From the NCBI GenBank assembly GCA_014237405.1, contig JABZFO010000108.1, forward strand, positions 1-32,624: DNA of 32,624 bases, given 5' to 3'. The stretch is from Desulfosarcina sp. GTDB taxonomy: Bacteria; Desulfobacterota; Desulfobacteria; Desulfobacterales; Desulfosarcinaceae. Position numbers and translations under genes: made by a program. Positions 16,206-24,506 of the stretch are shown one piece after another. Under the pieces are notes generated by a model, which was given only the letters and a program-made list of their open reading frames with translations, did no database searches and was not told the DNA's origin. The stretch's first letter is position 1, and the number at the start of each line of letters is the position of its first letter.

Positions 16206-17096
16206 TTATTTTTGAGCTTTTTCAAGCTTTCGAAGGCGCTTTTTCAATTCATAGAGTTCTCGGGCCATGTCGTCCATGTCGGTTTTTTTAGCCACGGGCA
16301 ACAGACTTAATATATCTTCGAAGGCCGCATCCCGGGCGGCCGAAAAATCAGCCAAGGCATTGACGGTGCGGGCCAGCGTTCCAACATATTCCGGTGTTTG
16401 AAAAAGGGTCATAAAATGCCCCTCCAGCACTTTGACCCACATGTTGTAATAGACCTTGGTGTCATCGGAAAGTTCACCGCTTTCGGCCATCTCCCCCAGT
16501 TTTTCCTGCATGACCTGCATGGCGCGAGTGAAGGGCAGGCCCAGCAAACTTAAAAATTCCGACAGCGTGGACTGAAACAGATTATATTTATCGGCCACCT
16601 GGTGGGCCTTTTCCTGATAAGTGCGCATCAGGCCAAGTTGCGGGATATGGAAGAATTGGCGGAACTCTTTTTCGTAGATATCGGTCCAAAGACGACATAT
16701 GTTCTCGTCGATGTCCTGGAATCGGTAGGCCTCCACCGATTCACCCATCCGACCAAGGCGCTGGAGCATGTTCTGTTGCAATTCGATCAAACTGCCCATG
16801 GAGGTCTGAGCCAGCTTGAGCAACACCTCCGGCATGACGCCGCCACCTTTGAAAAGCGCGGTCATGGATTCCGGCGTCGCCATGGCGCCGGCCATGGATT
16901 GCCAATTCTTCAAGGCCGCGGCCATGGCCGCCTGGGCTTTGGGATTGGCGCCATTGCCCGCCTTTGTCCATGCCTGCTGCCGCCCTTGGGTGGCACCCCA
17001 TTGACCGGCCATGGCCCCCCAAAAGTCGCCCATGGATTCCATCCAGGTGTTGACCATCGACATCATTCCCAAAGGGTCTTCGTTCTTCTCATTCAT
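16206..17096 (-). CDS. phaE: PhaE, second subunit of class III PHA synthase
   Basis: A 296-residue protein from the ATG at 17096, which has AAAAGG 6 bases upstream; a GTG 11 codons earlier is possible. The N-terminal third is Met/Gln/Ala-rich (WMESMGDFWGAMAGQW). The middle has the PhaE-type helical pattern YRFQDIDENICRLWTDIYEKEF and LPFTRAMQVMQEKLGEM. The C-terminus is a short coiled coil (ELYELKKRLRKLEK). PhaE has no catalytic residues and is required for class III synthase activity. It lies upstream of phaC on the same strand, but the MITE lies between them, so coupling may be reduced. Confidence 0.85.
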   Translation of the reverse strand: MNEKNEDPLGMMSMVNTWMESMGDFWGAMAGQWGATQGRQQAWTKAGNGANPKAQAAMAAALKNWQSMAGAMATPESMTALFKGGGVMPEVLLKLAQTSMGSLIELQQNMLQRLGRMGESVEAYRFQDIDENICRLWTDIYEKEFRQFFHIPQLGLMRTYQEKAHQVADKYNLFQSTLSEFLSLLGLPFTRAMQVMQEKLGEMAESGELSDDTKVYYNMWVKVLEGHFMTLFQTPEYVGTLARTVNALADFSAARDAAFEDILSLLPVAKKTDMDDMARELYELKKRLRKLEKAQK

Positions 17097-17199
17097 GGAA
17101 GGCCTTTTTTCTTTTTTTGGTGAAGGCACTCTCTTGGCACTATCCTTTGGAACTCAAACGCAATCCGCCATGGATAAAAAACACGTCGCCGTTTAAAGC

Positions 17200-17670
17200 T
17201 TAAGACTTGTCTTTAGCAGCGCTATGGATACTCTCCATTAGCGCTTGAAACTGGTTGCTTTGCTCTTTAAGCGAATCTTCAAGATGTCGAAACAGCTCGG
17301 TATGGCCGAGTCCCTCTTGGGCCATCAGGTCACGCAGCTGCGTGATGGTAGCTTGCTGCTGTTGAACCTTTTTTTCAAGCGCCGCACATTTTTCAAGCGC
17401 TTGCTGGTGCTCGGTTTGGGTGACCCAGCCCCATTGCACGGCAAATTTGGCGAAGGCGTTCTGAAATTCGGCAATGGCTTTCTGCCAGGCTTGCGGGTCC
17501 TGAGCGCTGTCCGGCGCGTTAAGGCCGTAACAACGCCGGAACAGGGCAGCCAGGTCATCTGCGCCGGCATATCCCTGTTTCATCCAGGCCGACATCTCTT
17601 CCAGCTGTTTTTGCCCCTGGGCGACATTTATTAGGAACTTGCCCCAGAATTCATAAAATTGCCTGTTCAT
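17200..17670 (-). CDS. PHA-locus coiled-coil protein (phasin or PhaE-like), unassigned
   Basis: 156 residues, mostly helical. A Trp/Phe-rich N-terminus (FYEFWGKFLINVAQGQKQL) resembles granule-surface amphipathic helices. A central QWGWVTQTEHQ turn follows. A heptad-rich segment at about 92-150 (ALEKCAALEKKVQQQQATI onward) predicts a coiled coil. It is flanked by phaE and the second PHA synthase on the same strand, so a role as a granule-associated or synthase-stabilising protein is likely. I cannot assign it to a named family by eye. An AAGG lies 12 bases before the ATG, which is rather far. Confidence 0.6.
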   Translation of the reverse strand: MNRQFYEFWGKFLINVAQGQKQLEEMSAWMKQGYAGADDLAALFRRCYGLNAPDSAQDPQAWQKAIAEFQNAFAKFAVQWGWVTQTEHQQALEKCAALEKKVQQQQATITQLRDLMAQEGLGHTELFRHLEDSLKEQSNQFQALMESIHSAAKDKS

Positions 17671-17746
17671 TGATTCACATCACCTTCATGGGCATCGTCC
17701 CGCCCAAAGCGTATTGGCTCAAGCACGCCCTTACATGCTAGAGGCT

Positions 17747-19573
17747 TTATCCCCCCCCGCTGGGACTGTCCGGCTTCGCCGTCTTGGCACGGGATGTTTT
17801 GGGTTTGTTTCTCTTTGCCTGCGTAGTCTTGGCCGTTTGTTTGGGTTTCTTTTTAGCCGCCGATGCATGTTTGGGCGGCTTTTCATCAGCGCCCGGGTCT
17901 GTTTTCGGGGTTGTTTTGCGGGCTGTTGGACTCTTTTTAGCCGGTTCTGTCGCGGCTCTCTTGGCGTTTGGCCGGGCGGGTGTTGCCGGCACCGGCGAGG
18001 ACGATTTGGACGCTTCACTTTTGGTTTCATCTATAGCCGCATCCAAGTCCATGTGAAAACGCACCGGGCCGCGATAATCGCCATCACCAAAGCGCGTGTG
18101 CAGGGCGCAGGCGGACTGCGGAGACGACCAGGAGGTGGCGATTGCCACATGCCCTTTGGGGAAAGGGGTCAACTCGGCATCAATATGATCAAGGGGCGCC
18201 AACGCAGTTTCCTTTTCCACCAGGTCGTCATGAATGCCATAGCAGATCAGCCAGGGAATCTTCTTCTCTTGAATGCGTTTTAAATTCAGCTTGCCGCCGA
18301 ACAGGCGCACCGGCAAGGTGCCATCTTCGGTGATGGGGGTATTGTAGGACGCAAAGCTGATGCGCGAGATCTCCAGGGGCAGATCGCTGCGTTCGTTCTG
18401 GAGCCAATAGTTCAACGCCGCGGCGGTTTTGCTGATCTGTTGGTTCCCGTTTTTCTGGCGGGCAAACATCATCAAATCACGGTAAAAGGCCGCCGCGGGG
18501 ATCTCCTGCTCGATGCTTTTGAGTTTATAGACCCATCCCATGAGATTGCCGTCGGCCACCTGATTGCCGTTGGGCAGTGTTTTGGTGCCATAGGCCAAGT
18601 CATTGAACGGCTGGGGCAGGCGTTTTAGAAAGTGGGCCAACCCCTTGCTGCGGGTGCCGTCCATGGGGGACACACAGGTGATGAAAGCGTCCACCAGATC
18701 GTCCAATTTTCCGCTAAGCAGATTGCACAGGGCATTGAAGCCGCCCTGGCAGTAGCCGTTCAGGGTCACCCGTTTGCCATGGGCTTTGAGAATGGTTTCA
18801 CTAAAGCGCCGTGTGTCCAAGGCATCGTCCTCCCCGCTCATGGTCTGCAGGGCCGGTGTGGTGTCTATCTCTTTGAGAATGCGAATGTACGTGGGGAACC
18901 CCTGATTTGCAAAACAGTGGGCGTAACTGCGCTGTTCGCCAGGCAAAAAGCTCAAAATATTGGCGCCCAGCACATAGGGCGGTAAGATCAATAACGGTTT
19001 AGCGTCACTGCGCGTTTTGACTTTTGGGAGCGACGGGGCCACCCGGTAGAGGAAAAAGCGATCGGTTTCATCCGCCAGCACATGCTCGCCGCGCTCGAAA
19101 TGAAAGCCATACTCGGGTTCGATGGCATCGATGGCTCTGGGGTAGATATTGACCACCAGATCCAGCAATTCTGCCTGCCGTGCGGTGAATTGCGCCAGCT
19201 TGGTGGGGTTGAGTTCAAAGAGACTCTGCTGCAGGGCCTCGGCGAGCCCGTCGGCCTCGTTTTGGGCATAGCCCTCCATCATCCGGGCGCTGCCTCCTAA
19301 GCTGCGCGCCATCAATTCAATATTGTTCTCCAGCAGACCGAGGTAGGCATCCAAACTATCCGCTGGTGGTTTTCCCAGCAAACGCAGTGCTTCGACCTGC
19401 TGAAAATACTGGACCGCAAGCAGATAGGGAATAAAAAAATCGGTGGTATATCGTGATATACCGGCCAGATAGGTCTGGGTCGCAGAAAATAGGTTTCCTA
19501 ACACTGAAAGCCCGTCGCTGAAAGCGTCAGCTGTCGCGGTGGTTTCATTACGAGTTCGCTTTACGCCCGGCAT
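17747..19573 (-). CDS. Second, divergent PHA synthase with long Lys/Ala/Pro-rich C-terminal tail
   Basis: A 608-residue alpha/beta-hydrolase of the PhaC group. The nucleophile is Cys275 in LNGYCQGG, and the acid is Asp449 or Asp450 in YGIHDDLV. The His is 475 in KGHVAIAT. LLILPPYVLGANILSFLPG (194-212) is the family opening strand and loop. The N-terminal ~170 residues are helical, as in class I synthases. Residues 518-608 form a low-complexity tail of Lys, Pro, Ala, Ser and Thr (KRAATEPAKKS, AAKKKPKQTAK), resembling histone H1 or the AAKP tail of PhaF. GGGGAG lies 7 bases before the ATG. A second synthase may widen monomer range. The tail suggests DNA or polyphosphate binding; this is inference. 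Confidence 0.82.
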   Translation of the reverse strand: MPGVKRTRNETTATADAFSDGLSVLGNLFSATQTYLAGISRYTTDFFIPYLLAVQYFQQVEALRLLGKPPADSLDAYLGLLENNIELMARSLGGSARMMEGYAQNEADGLAEALQQSLFELNPTKLAQFTARQAELLDLVVNIYPRAIDAIEPEYGFHFERGEHVLADETDRFFLYRVAPSLPKVKTRSDAKPLLILPPYVLGANILSFLPGEQRSYAHCFANQGFPTYIRILKEIDTTPALQTMSGEDDALDTRRFSETILKAHGKRVTLNGYCQGGFNALCNLLSGKLDDLVDAFITCVSPMDGTRSKGLAHFLKRLPQPFNDLAYGTKTLPNGNQVADGNLMGWVYKLKSIEQEIPAAAFYRDLMMFARQKNGNQQISKTAAALNYWLQNERSDLPLEISRISFASYNTPITEDGTLPVRLFGGKLNLKRIQEKKIPWLICYGIHDDLVEKETALAPLDHIDAELTPFPKGHVAIATSWSSPQSACALHTRFGDGDYRGPVRFHMDLDAAIDETKSEASKSSSPVPATPARPNAKRAATEPAKKSPTARKTTPKTDPGADEKPPKHASAAKKKPKQTAKTTQAKRNKPKTSRAKTAKPDSPSGGG

Positions 19574-19652
19574 ACTGTTCTCCCCTTGTGCGCGCCCTTG
19601 ATGGCGGCCGTTTCGGCGGCCATCAAGGATCTTCTAACATTGCACAGTCGAT

Positions 19653-19913
19653 TTATTCTTTGTCAAAATAGGCTTCAACTTTGGCATAGTTGTCATCGAC
19701 CAACTTTTTAAGGTCGCTGCAGCCGGTACGATAGGCCGACATCCAATCTTTAATGGCCTTCCTACCCTCTTCCGGCAGCCAGGTGGCCTGGGTGAGAAAG
19801 GTTTCGGCCATCTTTTCATTCTGCTCGTAAACCATGGTCATGGCGCTGAAGCTGTTGTCGAACGCGGTCTTGTTGAAGTTAATCATCTGTTTGGCGATCA
19901 GTTTGTTGTCCAT
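19653..19913 (-). CDS. Small phasin-like protein
   Basis: 86 residues from the ATG at 19913, chosen because GGAGG lies 7 bases upstream. An in-frame TTG two codons earlier is too close. The protein is helical (QMINFNKTAFDNSFSAMTMV, FLTQATWLPEEGRKAIKDW), amphipathic and Phe/Met-rich, as in short phasins that coat PHA granules. It is the first gene of the leftward PHA transcript and has the best promoter of the block. Its position next to phaR, the usual phasin repressor, supports the call. No catalytic motif is present. Confidence 0.7.
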   Translation of the reverse strand: MDNKLIAKQMINFNKTAFDNSFSAMTMVYEQNEKMAETFLTQATWLPEEGRKAIKDWMSAYRTGCSDLKKLVDDNYAKVEAYFDKE

Positions 19914-19986
19914 TTGCAATCCTCCATCTTTTATGTTGGGGTTATTTATCCGGTATGAAGCTATCGGTCAGATGACCATCCGGGCC

Positions 19987-20016
19987 TTAATATCAATCGC
20001 AAAGTGGACTTGTCAA
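19987..20016 (-). promoter_or_regulatory. Sigma70-type promoter for the phasin/PHA transcript
   Basis: Read on the minus strand: TTGACA (20016-20011), an 18-base spacer, then TATTAA (19992-19987). It lies 74 bases before the phasin ATG. An alternative -10 GATATT gives a spacing of 16. Confidence 0.6.
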
Positions 20017-20026
20017 CTAAATATAT

Positions 20027-20035
20027 TGCATTGCA
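20027..20035. promoter_or_regulatory. TGC-N3-GCA palindrome between divergent promoters, candidate PhaR operator
   Basis: TGC ATT GCA sits 10 bases upstream of the phasin -35 and 18 bases upstream of the phaR -35. PhaR proteins studied in other bacteria bind TGC-rich palindromes of the type CTGC-N3-GCAG near phasin and phaR promoters. Here the outer C/G are T and C, so it is a core match only. Confidence 0.4.
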
Positions 20036-20053
20036 CAAAATATTATTGATGTA

Positions 20054-20082
20054 TTTACACGTTGAATAAAATAGTATATATT
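20054..20082 (+). promoter_or_regulatory. Sigma70-type promoter for phaR
   Basis: TTTACA (20054-20059), a 17-base spacer, then TATATT (20077-20082), in an AT-rich stretch about 100 bases before the phaR start. Confidence 0.5.
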
Positions 20083-20185
20083 GAACAATTATTAAATATT
20101 AGCGAACAAGAGGTGAATGTGAAAAAAGCACTATGTGGTAATTTTTTTGCATTACAAAATCCCCTTGGACGCCTATCAAGGGAGT

Positions 20186-20567
20186 ATGCAGACATTGACA
20201 GACCCCGTGTTTTTTAAAAAATATGCCAACAGGCGCCTCTACAACATGTCGGACAGCAAATATGTAACTCTTGGCGAGATGTCGGAACTCATCCGCAATG
20301 GCCACGAGGTAAAGGTCATCGATGCCAAGACCAATGCGGACGTCACCGCCTTTATCCTCACCCAGATTATCCTGGAACAGGCAAAACACAAGAACACCTT
20401 ACTGCCAGTGCCGCTTCTGCACTTGATCATCCAGTATGGGGATAACGTATTGATCGACCAACCTCACAGAGACAGCCCAGCAGAGCATGAAATCCATTAA
20501 CCCCTTTCAAACCTATTTGGGTGGACTTGGGGAAGACAGCGAACGCGAAGATGAAAAAAAGCCCTGA
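20186..20567 (+). pseudogene. phaR: PhaR-type PHA regulator, C-terminal half deleted and frameshifted
   Basis: PhaR represses phasin genes and binds nascent PHA. The N-terminal PHB_acc_N domain is intact: FKKYANRRLYN, YVTLGEMSELIRNG, VIDAKTNADVTAFILTQIIL and LLPVPLLHLIIQYGDNVL. After that the frame gives IDQPHRDSPAEHEIH and a stop at about 20500. A different frame resumes with TNLTETAQQSMKSINPFQTY and ends in a Glu/Lys-rich tail at 20567, which matches the usual PhaR C-terminus. About 35-45 residues of the central PHA-binding region are missing. The DNA-binding domain may still be made. Start choice is uncertain: the ATG at 20186 has AAGGGAG only one base away, and a TTG at 20195 would have better spacing. 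Confidence 0.8.
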
Positions 20568-20611
20568 CGCAAAACCCAAGAGATGCCCTCAATGGAAGGT
20601 ATCGAAGCGAA

Positions 20612-20956
20612 TCAGCAGGTGAGGTGGAAGCACGCACCAACCTTTAGACCTTCCAGCACCTTGCCATTATAGATTTTCACGGCCCGGGGATTGGGTTCGG
20701 CAATAAACTCGATTCCTCTTTCCCTGAGAAATGGCAACAGGTCCGCTTCCGGCCGCATGCGCCCGCTGGTGCCCGTGCCGGCCACGATCAGTTCCGGCGC
20801 GGTGTCCACGAGCGCAAGGATATCGTCCACGCACAGCACGTGGCCGCGCTGTCGCCACCACCCGTCTTTGACGATTCGATCCGCAAAGATGATCAGGTCC
20901 GATGTATAGGTCCGGCCGTCGATGGTCATGACGCCGAAGGCGGTGGACTCGATCAT
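20612..20956 (-). CDS. Mth938-like domain protein (DUF498 family)
   Basis: 114 residues that match the whole single-domain family: a short beta N-terminus (FGVMTIDGRTYTSDLIIF), GWWRQRGH, VAGTGTSGRMRPEADLLPFL (the GTG loop) and a C-terminus in KVGACFHLTC. Members are found from archaea to mitochondria (NDUFAF3); their biochemical activity is not established. GGAG lies 6 bases before the ATG. It is convergent with phaR, with 44 bases between the ends, and is probably transcribed alone. Confidence 0.88.
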   Translation of the reverse strand: MIESTAFGVMTIDGRTYTSDLIIFADRIVKDGWWRQRGHVLCVDDILALVDTAPELIVAGTGTSGRMRPEADLLPFLRERGIEFIAEPNPRAVKIYNGKVLEGLKVGACFHLTC

Positions 20957-21040
20957 GGTTTCTCCGTGTAAAACATGCTAATAATCAGCGAAACGGTCGA
21001 CAGACCATCCGTTATTATGACTGGTTAGGGTCGCGGTAAA

Positions 21041-21179
21041 AAATAAATCCACAAAGATTGCGCTTAGATTTTGGTTCGCCTTCAAGGCGCGCCAAAGGGA
21101 GCATATTGTCTATATGTGACTTTTGGCGTAACGCTGAAGGCGGACCAAAAGACAAGCAAGACTGTGGATCTATTTATTT
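21041..21179. repeat. Third palindromic element, different ends from the MITE pair
   Basis: About 139 bp. It is bounded by aaataaatccaca on the left and, inverted, aaataaatagatccaca on the right. The arms ttttggttcgccttc and gaaggcggaccaaaa pair, and the centre catat-tgtc-tatatg closes the hairpin. It has no coding capacity. It is the main content of the 324-base spacer between the Mth938-like gene and the PLP enzyme. The remaining bases up to 21281 show only the ribosome site AAGGAG of that enzyme. Confidence 0.65.
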
Positions 21180-21281
21180 CCGAGGCCCTTACCACGCTAA
21201 AAGCAGAAATTGCATCTCCATTGTGGCAAAGTTAAGAACAAATAGCAATTTTCATCCTGCCCAATCTTATAAGGAGTCGCC

Positions 21282-22439
21282 ATGGCCATTGAAAAACATC
21301 GTATCGACACCCGGCTGATCCATGCCGGAGAACCCGAAAAACGCATCTGTGGGGCCGTGAGCCTGCCGGTGTTCCAGTCGTCCACCTTCGAATACGCCGG
21401 CCAGTCCAGCTATGACGAACTGAAGTACATCCGAATGAACAATACACCCAACCACAAGGTGCTTCACCGAAAACTGGCGGCCCTCGAGAACGCCGACGCC
21501 GCACTGGTGACGGCCAGCGGCATGGCAGCCATCTCCACGACCCTGCTGGCCCTCTTCTCCCCTGGCGACCACATCCTGGTGCAGAATTGCCTTTACGGCG
21601 GCACCCAGGATTTCATCACCTCGGATTTCACACCGCTGGGGTTTCAGTTCGATTTCATCGACGCGGATGATCCCGCATCCTGGACGTCCAAGCTCAAGCC
21701 CAACACCCGGGGCCTGTATGCAGAAACCATTACCAACCCGCTGCTCCAGGTGGGCGACCTGAAAGCCTTGGCCGGCTTTGCCAAGGCCAACAGTCTGATC
21801 TCCATGATCGACAACACCTTTGCCACCCCGGTCAACTTCCGGCCGGCCGAATGGGGATACGACATCTGTCTGCACAGCTGCACCAAGTACCTCAACGGCC
21901 ATTCGGACATCGTGGCTGGGGCGGTCATCGGCAAGGGCGAACTGCTGAAAAAGATCTCCCACAAGCTAATTCACCTGGGCGGAAGCCTGGATCCCCATGC
22001 CTGTTTCCTCCTCCACCGGGGAATGAAAACACTGGCCCTTCGCGTTCGTCACCAGAACCGCAGCGCCCTGGCCATTGCCAAATACCTCGCCGGCCATCCA
22101 GCCATTGATCGGGTGAACTATCCCGGCCTGCCCGCGCATCCCGGCCACGAACGGGCAAAAGGAATGCTGGAGGGCTTCGGCGGCATGGTGAGTTTCGAGC
22201 TGAAAGGGGGCGTCGAGGCCGCAGAGCGATTTATGGAACGGGTGACAGTTCCCATCGTGGCTCCCAGCCTGGGGGGTGTGGAAACCCTGGTCACCCGGCC
22301 GGCCACCACCTCCCACGCCGGCATGAGCGTCGAGGAGCGCCAGGCGGCTGGTATTACCGATTCCCTGATCCGCCTTTCCGTGGGCATCGAAGACACGCAG
22401 GATCTAATCAACGATTTTGACAACGCCTTGAGAGGATGA
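21282..22439 (+). CDS. Cys/Met-metabolism PLP enzyme (cystathionine gamma-synthase/lyase family)
   Basis: A 385-residue fold-type I PLP enzyme. TASGMAA (77-83) stacks the cofactor, IDNTF with Asp177 binds the pyridine N, and SCTKYLNGHSD holds the PLP Lys202. PSLGGVETLVTRPA near the C-terminus carries the substrate-carboxylate Arg. Length and motifs are complete. The family includes cystathionine gamma-synthase, cystathionine lyase, methionine gamma-lyase and O-acetylhomoserine sulfhydrylase; by-eye motifs do not separate them. AAGGAG lies 6 bases before the ATG. The ketoacyl synthase starts 4 bases after its stop, so the two are co-translated. Confidence 0.88.
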   Translation: MAIEKHRIDTRLIHAGEPEKRICGAVSLPVFQSSTFEYAGQSSYDELKYIRMNNTPNHKVLHRKLAALENADAALVTASGMAAISTTLLALFSPGDHILVQNCLYGGTQDFITSDFTPLGFQFDFIDADDPASWTSKLKPNTRGLYAETITNPLLQVGDLKALAGFAKANSLISMIDNTFATPVNFRPAEWGYDICLHSCTKYLNGHSDIVAGAVIGKGELLKKISHKLIHLGGSLDPHACFLLHRGMKTLALRVRHQNRSALAIAKYLAGHPAIDRVNYPGLPAHPGHERAKGMLEGFGGMVSFELKGGVEAAERFMERVTVPIVAPSLGGVETLVTRPATTSHAGMSVEERQAAGITDSLIRLSVGIEDTQDLINDFDNALRG

Positions 22440-22443
22440 TCCA

Positions 22444-23580
22444 ATGGCTTCATCGGAAAAGCAGTCGATTGTTATCAGCGGCAGCGGCCTGTGGACCCCC
22501 GAACACGTCATCACCAACGACGAACTTGTTGCCTCCTACAACGAATGGGCCAACCGGTATAATGACCGACACACCGCCGACATCGCGGCGAGCAAACTGG
22601 AGGCCAAACCGCAGGGCTCGGTGAAATTCATCGAAAAGGCCTCCGGCATCAAACAGCGCTATGCGTATATCAAGGATGGGATCCTGGATGTCGACCGCAT
22701 GCGCCCCGCCATACCGGAGCGGCCGGATGATGCCCTTTCCGACCAGGCTGAGATAGCGATTCACGCTGCCCGGCAAGCCATGGAGAACGCCGGCAAAACA
22801 GCAGCCGACATCGATGCGGTCATCGTTTCCTGTGCCTACACCCAGCGGGCCTACCCCGCCATCGCCATCGAGGTGCAGCATGCCTTGGGTATCGATGGCT
22901 TCGGGTTCGACATGCTGGTGGCCTGCTCAGCCGCTACCTTTGCCCTGCACCGCGGGTATGAGATGGCGGCAGCCGGCACAGCCCGCTGCGTATTGACCAT
23001 CAACCCGGAGCTGACCTCGCCTCAGGTAAACTATTGTGACCGGGACAGCCATTTCATCTTCGGCGATGTGGCCACGGCAGCGATCGTGGAGCGTACCGAC
23101 ACCTGCACGGCGCCGCACAGCTACGAAATCCTCGGCACCCGGGCCATGACCCGGTTCTCCAGCCATGTGCGCTCCAACTTCGGCTATGTGAGTCGCGCCA
23201 ACGATGTGGACCCGTTCGGCACCGATAAGCTGTTTCACCAGAACGGCCGCCGAGTATTCAAAGAAGTCTGCCCCATAGCCATCCAGCACATGAAGGACCA
23301 TGTCCGCCATCACGGTTTTGAAGTACCCGATATCAAGCGCTGGTGGCTTCATCAGGCCAATATCAACATGAACCTGTTTATCTCCGGCAAACTGTTGGGG
23401 CGGGAGGCCACCTTCGATGAAGCGCCCATCGTGCTGGACCGCTACGCCAACACCGCGTCGGCCGGTTCGCTGATCGCCTTTCACCTCTACCACCAGGACC
23501 TGGAATCCGGCGATGTCGGCGTGATCTGCTCCTTCGGCGCGGGCTATTCCATCGGCAGCCTGGTAGTTAGAAAGCAGTGA
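22444..23580 (+). CDS. Beta-ketoacyl-ACP synthase III-like (FabH superfamily)
   Basis: A 378-residue thiolase-fold condensing enzyme with the complete triad: Cys161 in VACSAATFAL, His303 in WLHQANINMN and Asn336 in YANTASAGS. The N-terminal SGSGLWTPEHVITNDELV is the FabH opening strand. The insertion around residues 40-60, with WANRYNDRH, is typical of FabH homologues outside the canonical FabH clade, which prime with longer acyl-CoAs rather than acetyl-CoA (family knowledge; the exact clade is not proven here). AGAGGATG before the ATG is the ribosome site and lies inside the end of the PLP gene. It probably starts an acyl chain in fatty acid or specialised lipid synthesis. Confidence 0.85.
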   Translation: MASSEKQSIVISGSGLWTPEHVITNDELVASYNEWANRYNDRHTADIAASKLEAKPQGSVKFIEKASGIKQRYAYIKDGILDVDRMRPAIPERPDDALSDQAEIAIHAARQAMENAGKTAADIDAVIVSCAYTQRAYPAIAIEVQHALGIDGFGFDMLVACSAATFALHRGYEMAAAGTARCVLTINPELTSPQVNYCDRDSHFIFGDVATAAIVERTDTCTAPHSYEILGTRAMTRFSSHVRSNFGYVSRANDVDPFGTDKLFHQNGRRVFKEVCPIAIQHMKDHVRHHGFEVPDIKRWWLHQANINMNLFISGKLLGREATFDEAPIVLDRYANTASAGSLIAFHLYHQDLESGDVGVICSFGAGYSIGSLVVRKQ

Positions 23581-23632
23581 TCGTCACCATCGGATGGCAG
23601 TCGACTGTTCCATGATATCTCTGTCTTGAAAT

Positions 23633-24301
23633 ATGCGTGAGAAGAGAAGAAAAAGAGAGCCTTTATTCCTTTTCATGACGCTATTGGCCACGTCGTGCGT
23701 GCTCCTGTTGGCCTGCGGCGTCGTGAGGACCACCTACCGGCTCACCAAGGGAACGGTGGTCGTGGCCTACAAAGTGACCAAATTCGCCGGCAGCACCGTC
23801 TACACGGTCGGTGGATTCACCTTCGACGTGATCACTGCCCCGCTCTCCTGGCCGCTGACAAACGATGACATCGAAACCATCGACGGCCTGTCGCCCAAAG
23901 AGGCCATCGCCCAGGGCCGCGTCAAGGCATCGCCCTATGTGGTCAAAGGCAAGCGCTATGTCCCCATGACGGTGAAGCAGGCGGAAACTTACCGTCAGAA
24001 GGGAATCGCATCCTGGTACGGGGATGAGACCTACCGGCAGCGGGGCGGGCACATGACGGCAAACGGCGAGGCGTTCAACCCGGACGGCCTGAGTGCCGCC
24101 CACAAGCACCTGCCCCTGCCCATATTCGTGCGAGTGACGAATCTTTCAAACCGGCGCAGCATCATCGTACGCGTCAACGATCGCGGACCCTTCATCGACG
24201 GTCGGGTCATCGACCTGAGTGCAGGCGCGGCCAAAAAGCTGGGATTTTACAAACAGGGAACCGCCCGGGTACTGGTGGAAACAGTCACCCTGGAAGGTTA
24301 A
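23633..24301 (+). CDS. rlpA: RlpA-like septal ring lipoprotein, double-psi beta-barrel
   Basis: 222 residues. A lipobox LLLACG at about 24-29 indicates lipidation and export. The DPBB domain covers about 120-220, with the RlpA signatures GIASWYGDE, MTANGEAFNPDGLSAAHKHL, VRVTNLSNRRSIIVRVNDRG and GRVIDLS. RlpA proteins are lytic transglycosylases or peptidoglycan-binding proteins at division sites; the catalytic Glu/Asp positions appear present (E in NGE, D in VNDRG). No SPOR domain follows, so this is the short form. The spacer before it is 52 bases and the gene may be read through from the ketoacyl synthase. Confidence 0.88.
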   Translation: MREKRRKREPLFLFMTLLATSCVLLLACGVVRTTYRLTKGTVVVAYKVTKFAGSTVYTVGGFTFDVITAPLSWPLTNDDIETIDGLSPKEAIAQGRVKASPYVVKGKRYVPMTVKQAETYRQKGIASWYGDETYRQRGGHMTANGEAFNPDGLSAAHKHLPLPIFVRVTNLSNRRSIIVRVNDRGPFIDGRVIDLSAGAAKKLGFYKQGTARVLVETVTLEG

Positions 24302-24506
24302 CATCCCTTTTTAAGGGTTGGACATCCACGCAAAATTGGCAATGCATCCGTTTAATTTGCAATCCAAATAAAAAGAAGGTATTCGAAAATAAAACTGACA
24401 ATATGCACCCGCACAGGAAATAATTTGGATTGCCACAGAAGGCCAGAAAATAAAGCGCGGTTCGCTGGATGATAACAGAAAGTAACGATCTGGGGGAGAT
24501 ACTAAT
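24302..24506. other. AT-rich spacer without recognised gene
   Basis: About 205 bases. A weak palindrome, ccctt-ttt-aaggg, lies just after rlpA at about 24305-24317; it is too short to call a terminator. TTGCAA-N17-TATTCG at about 24357-24385 is a possible weak promoter. GGGGGAG 9 bases before the next ATG is a strong ribosome site. Confidence 0.35.
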
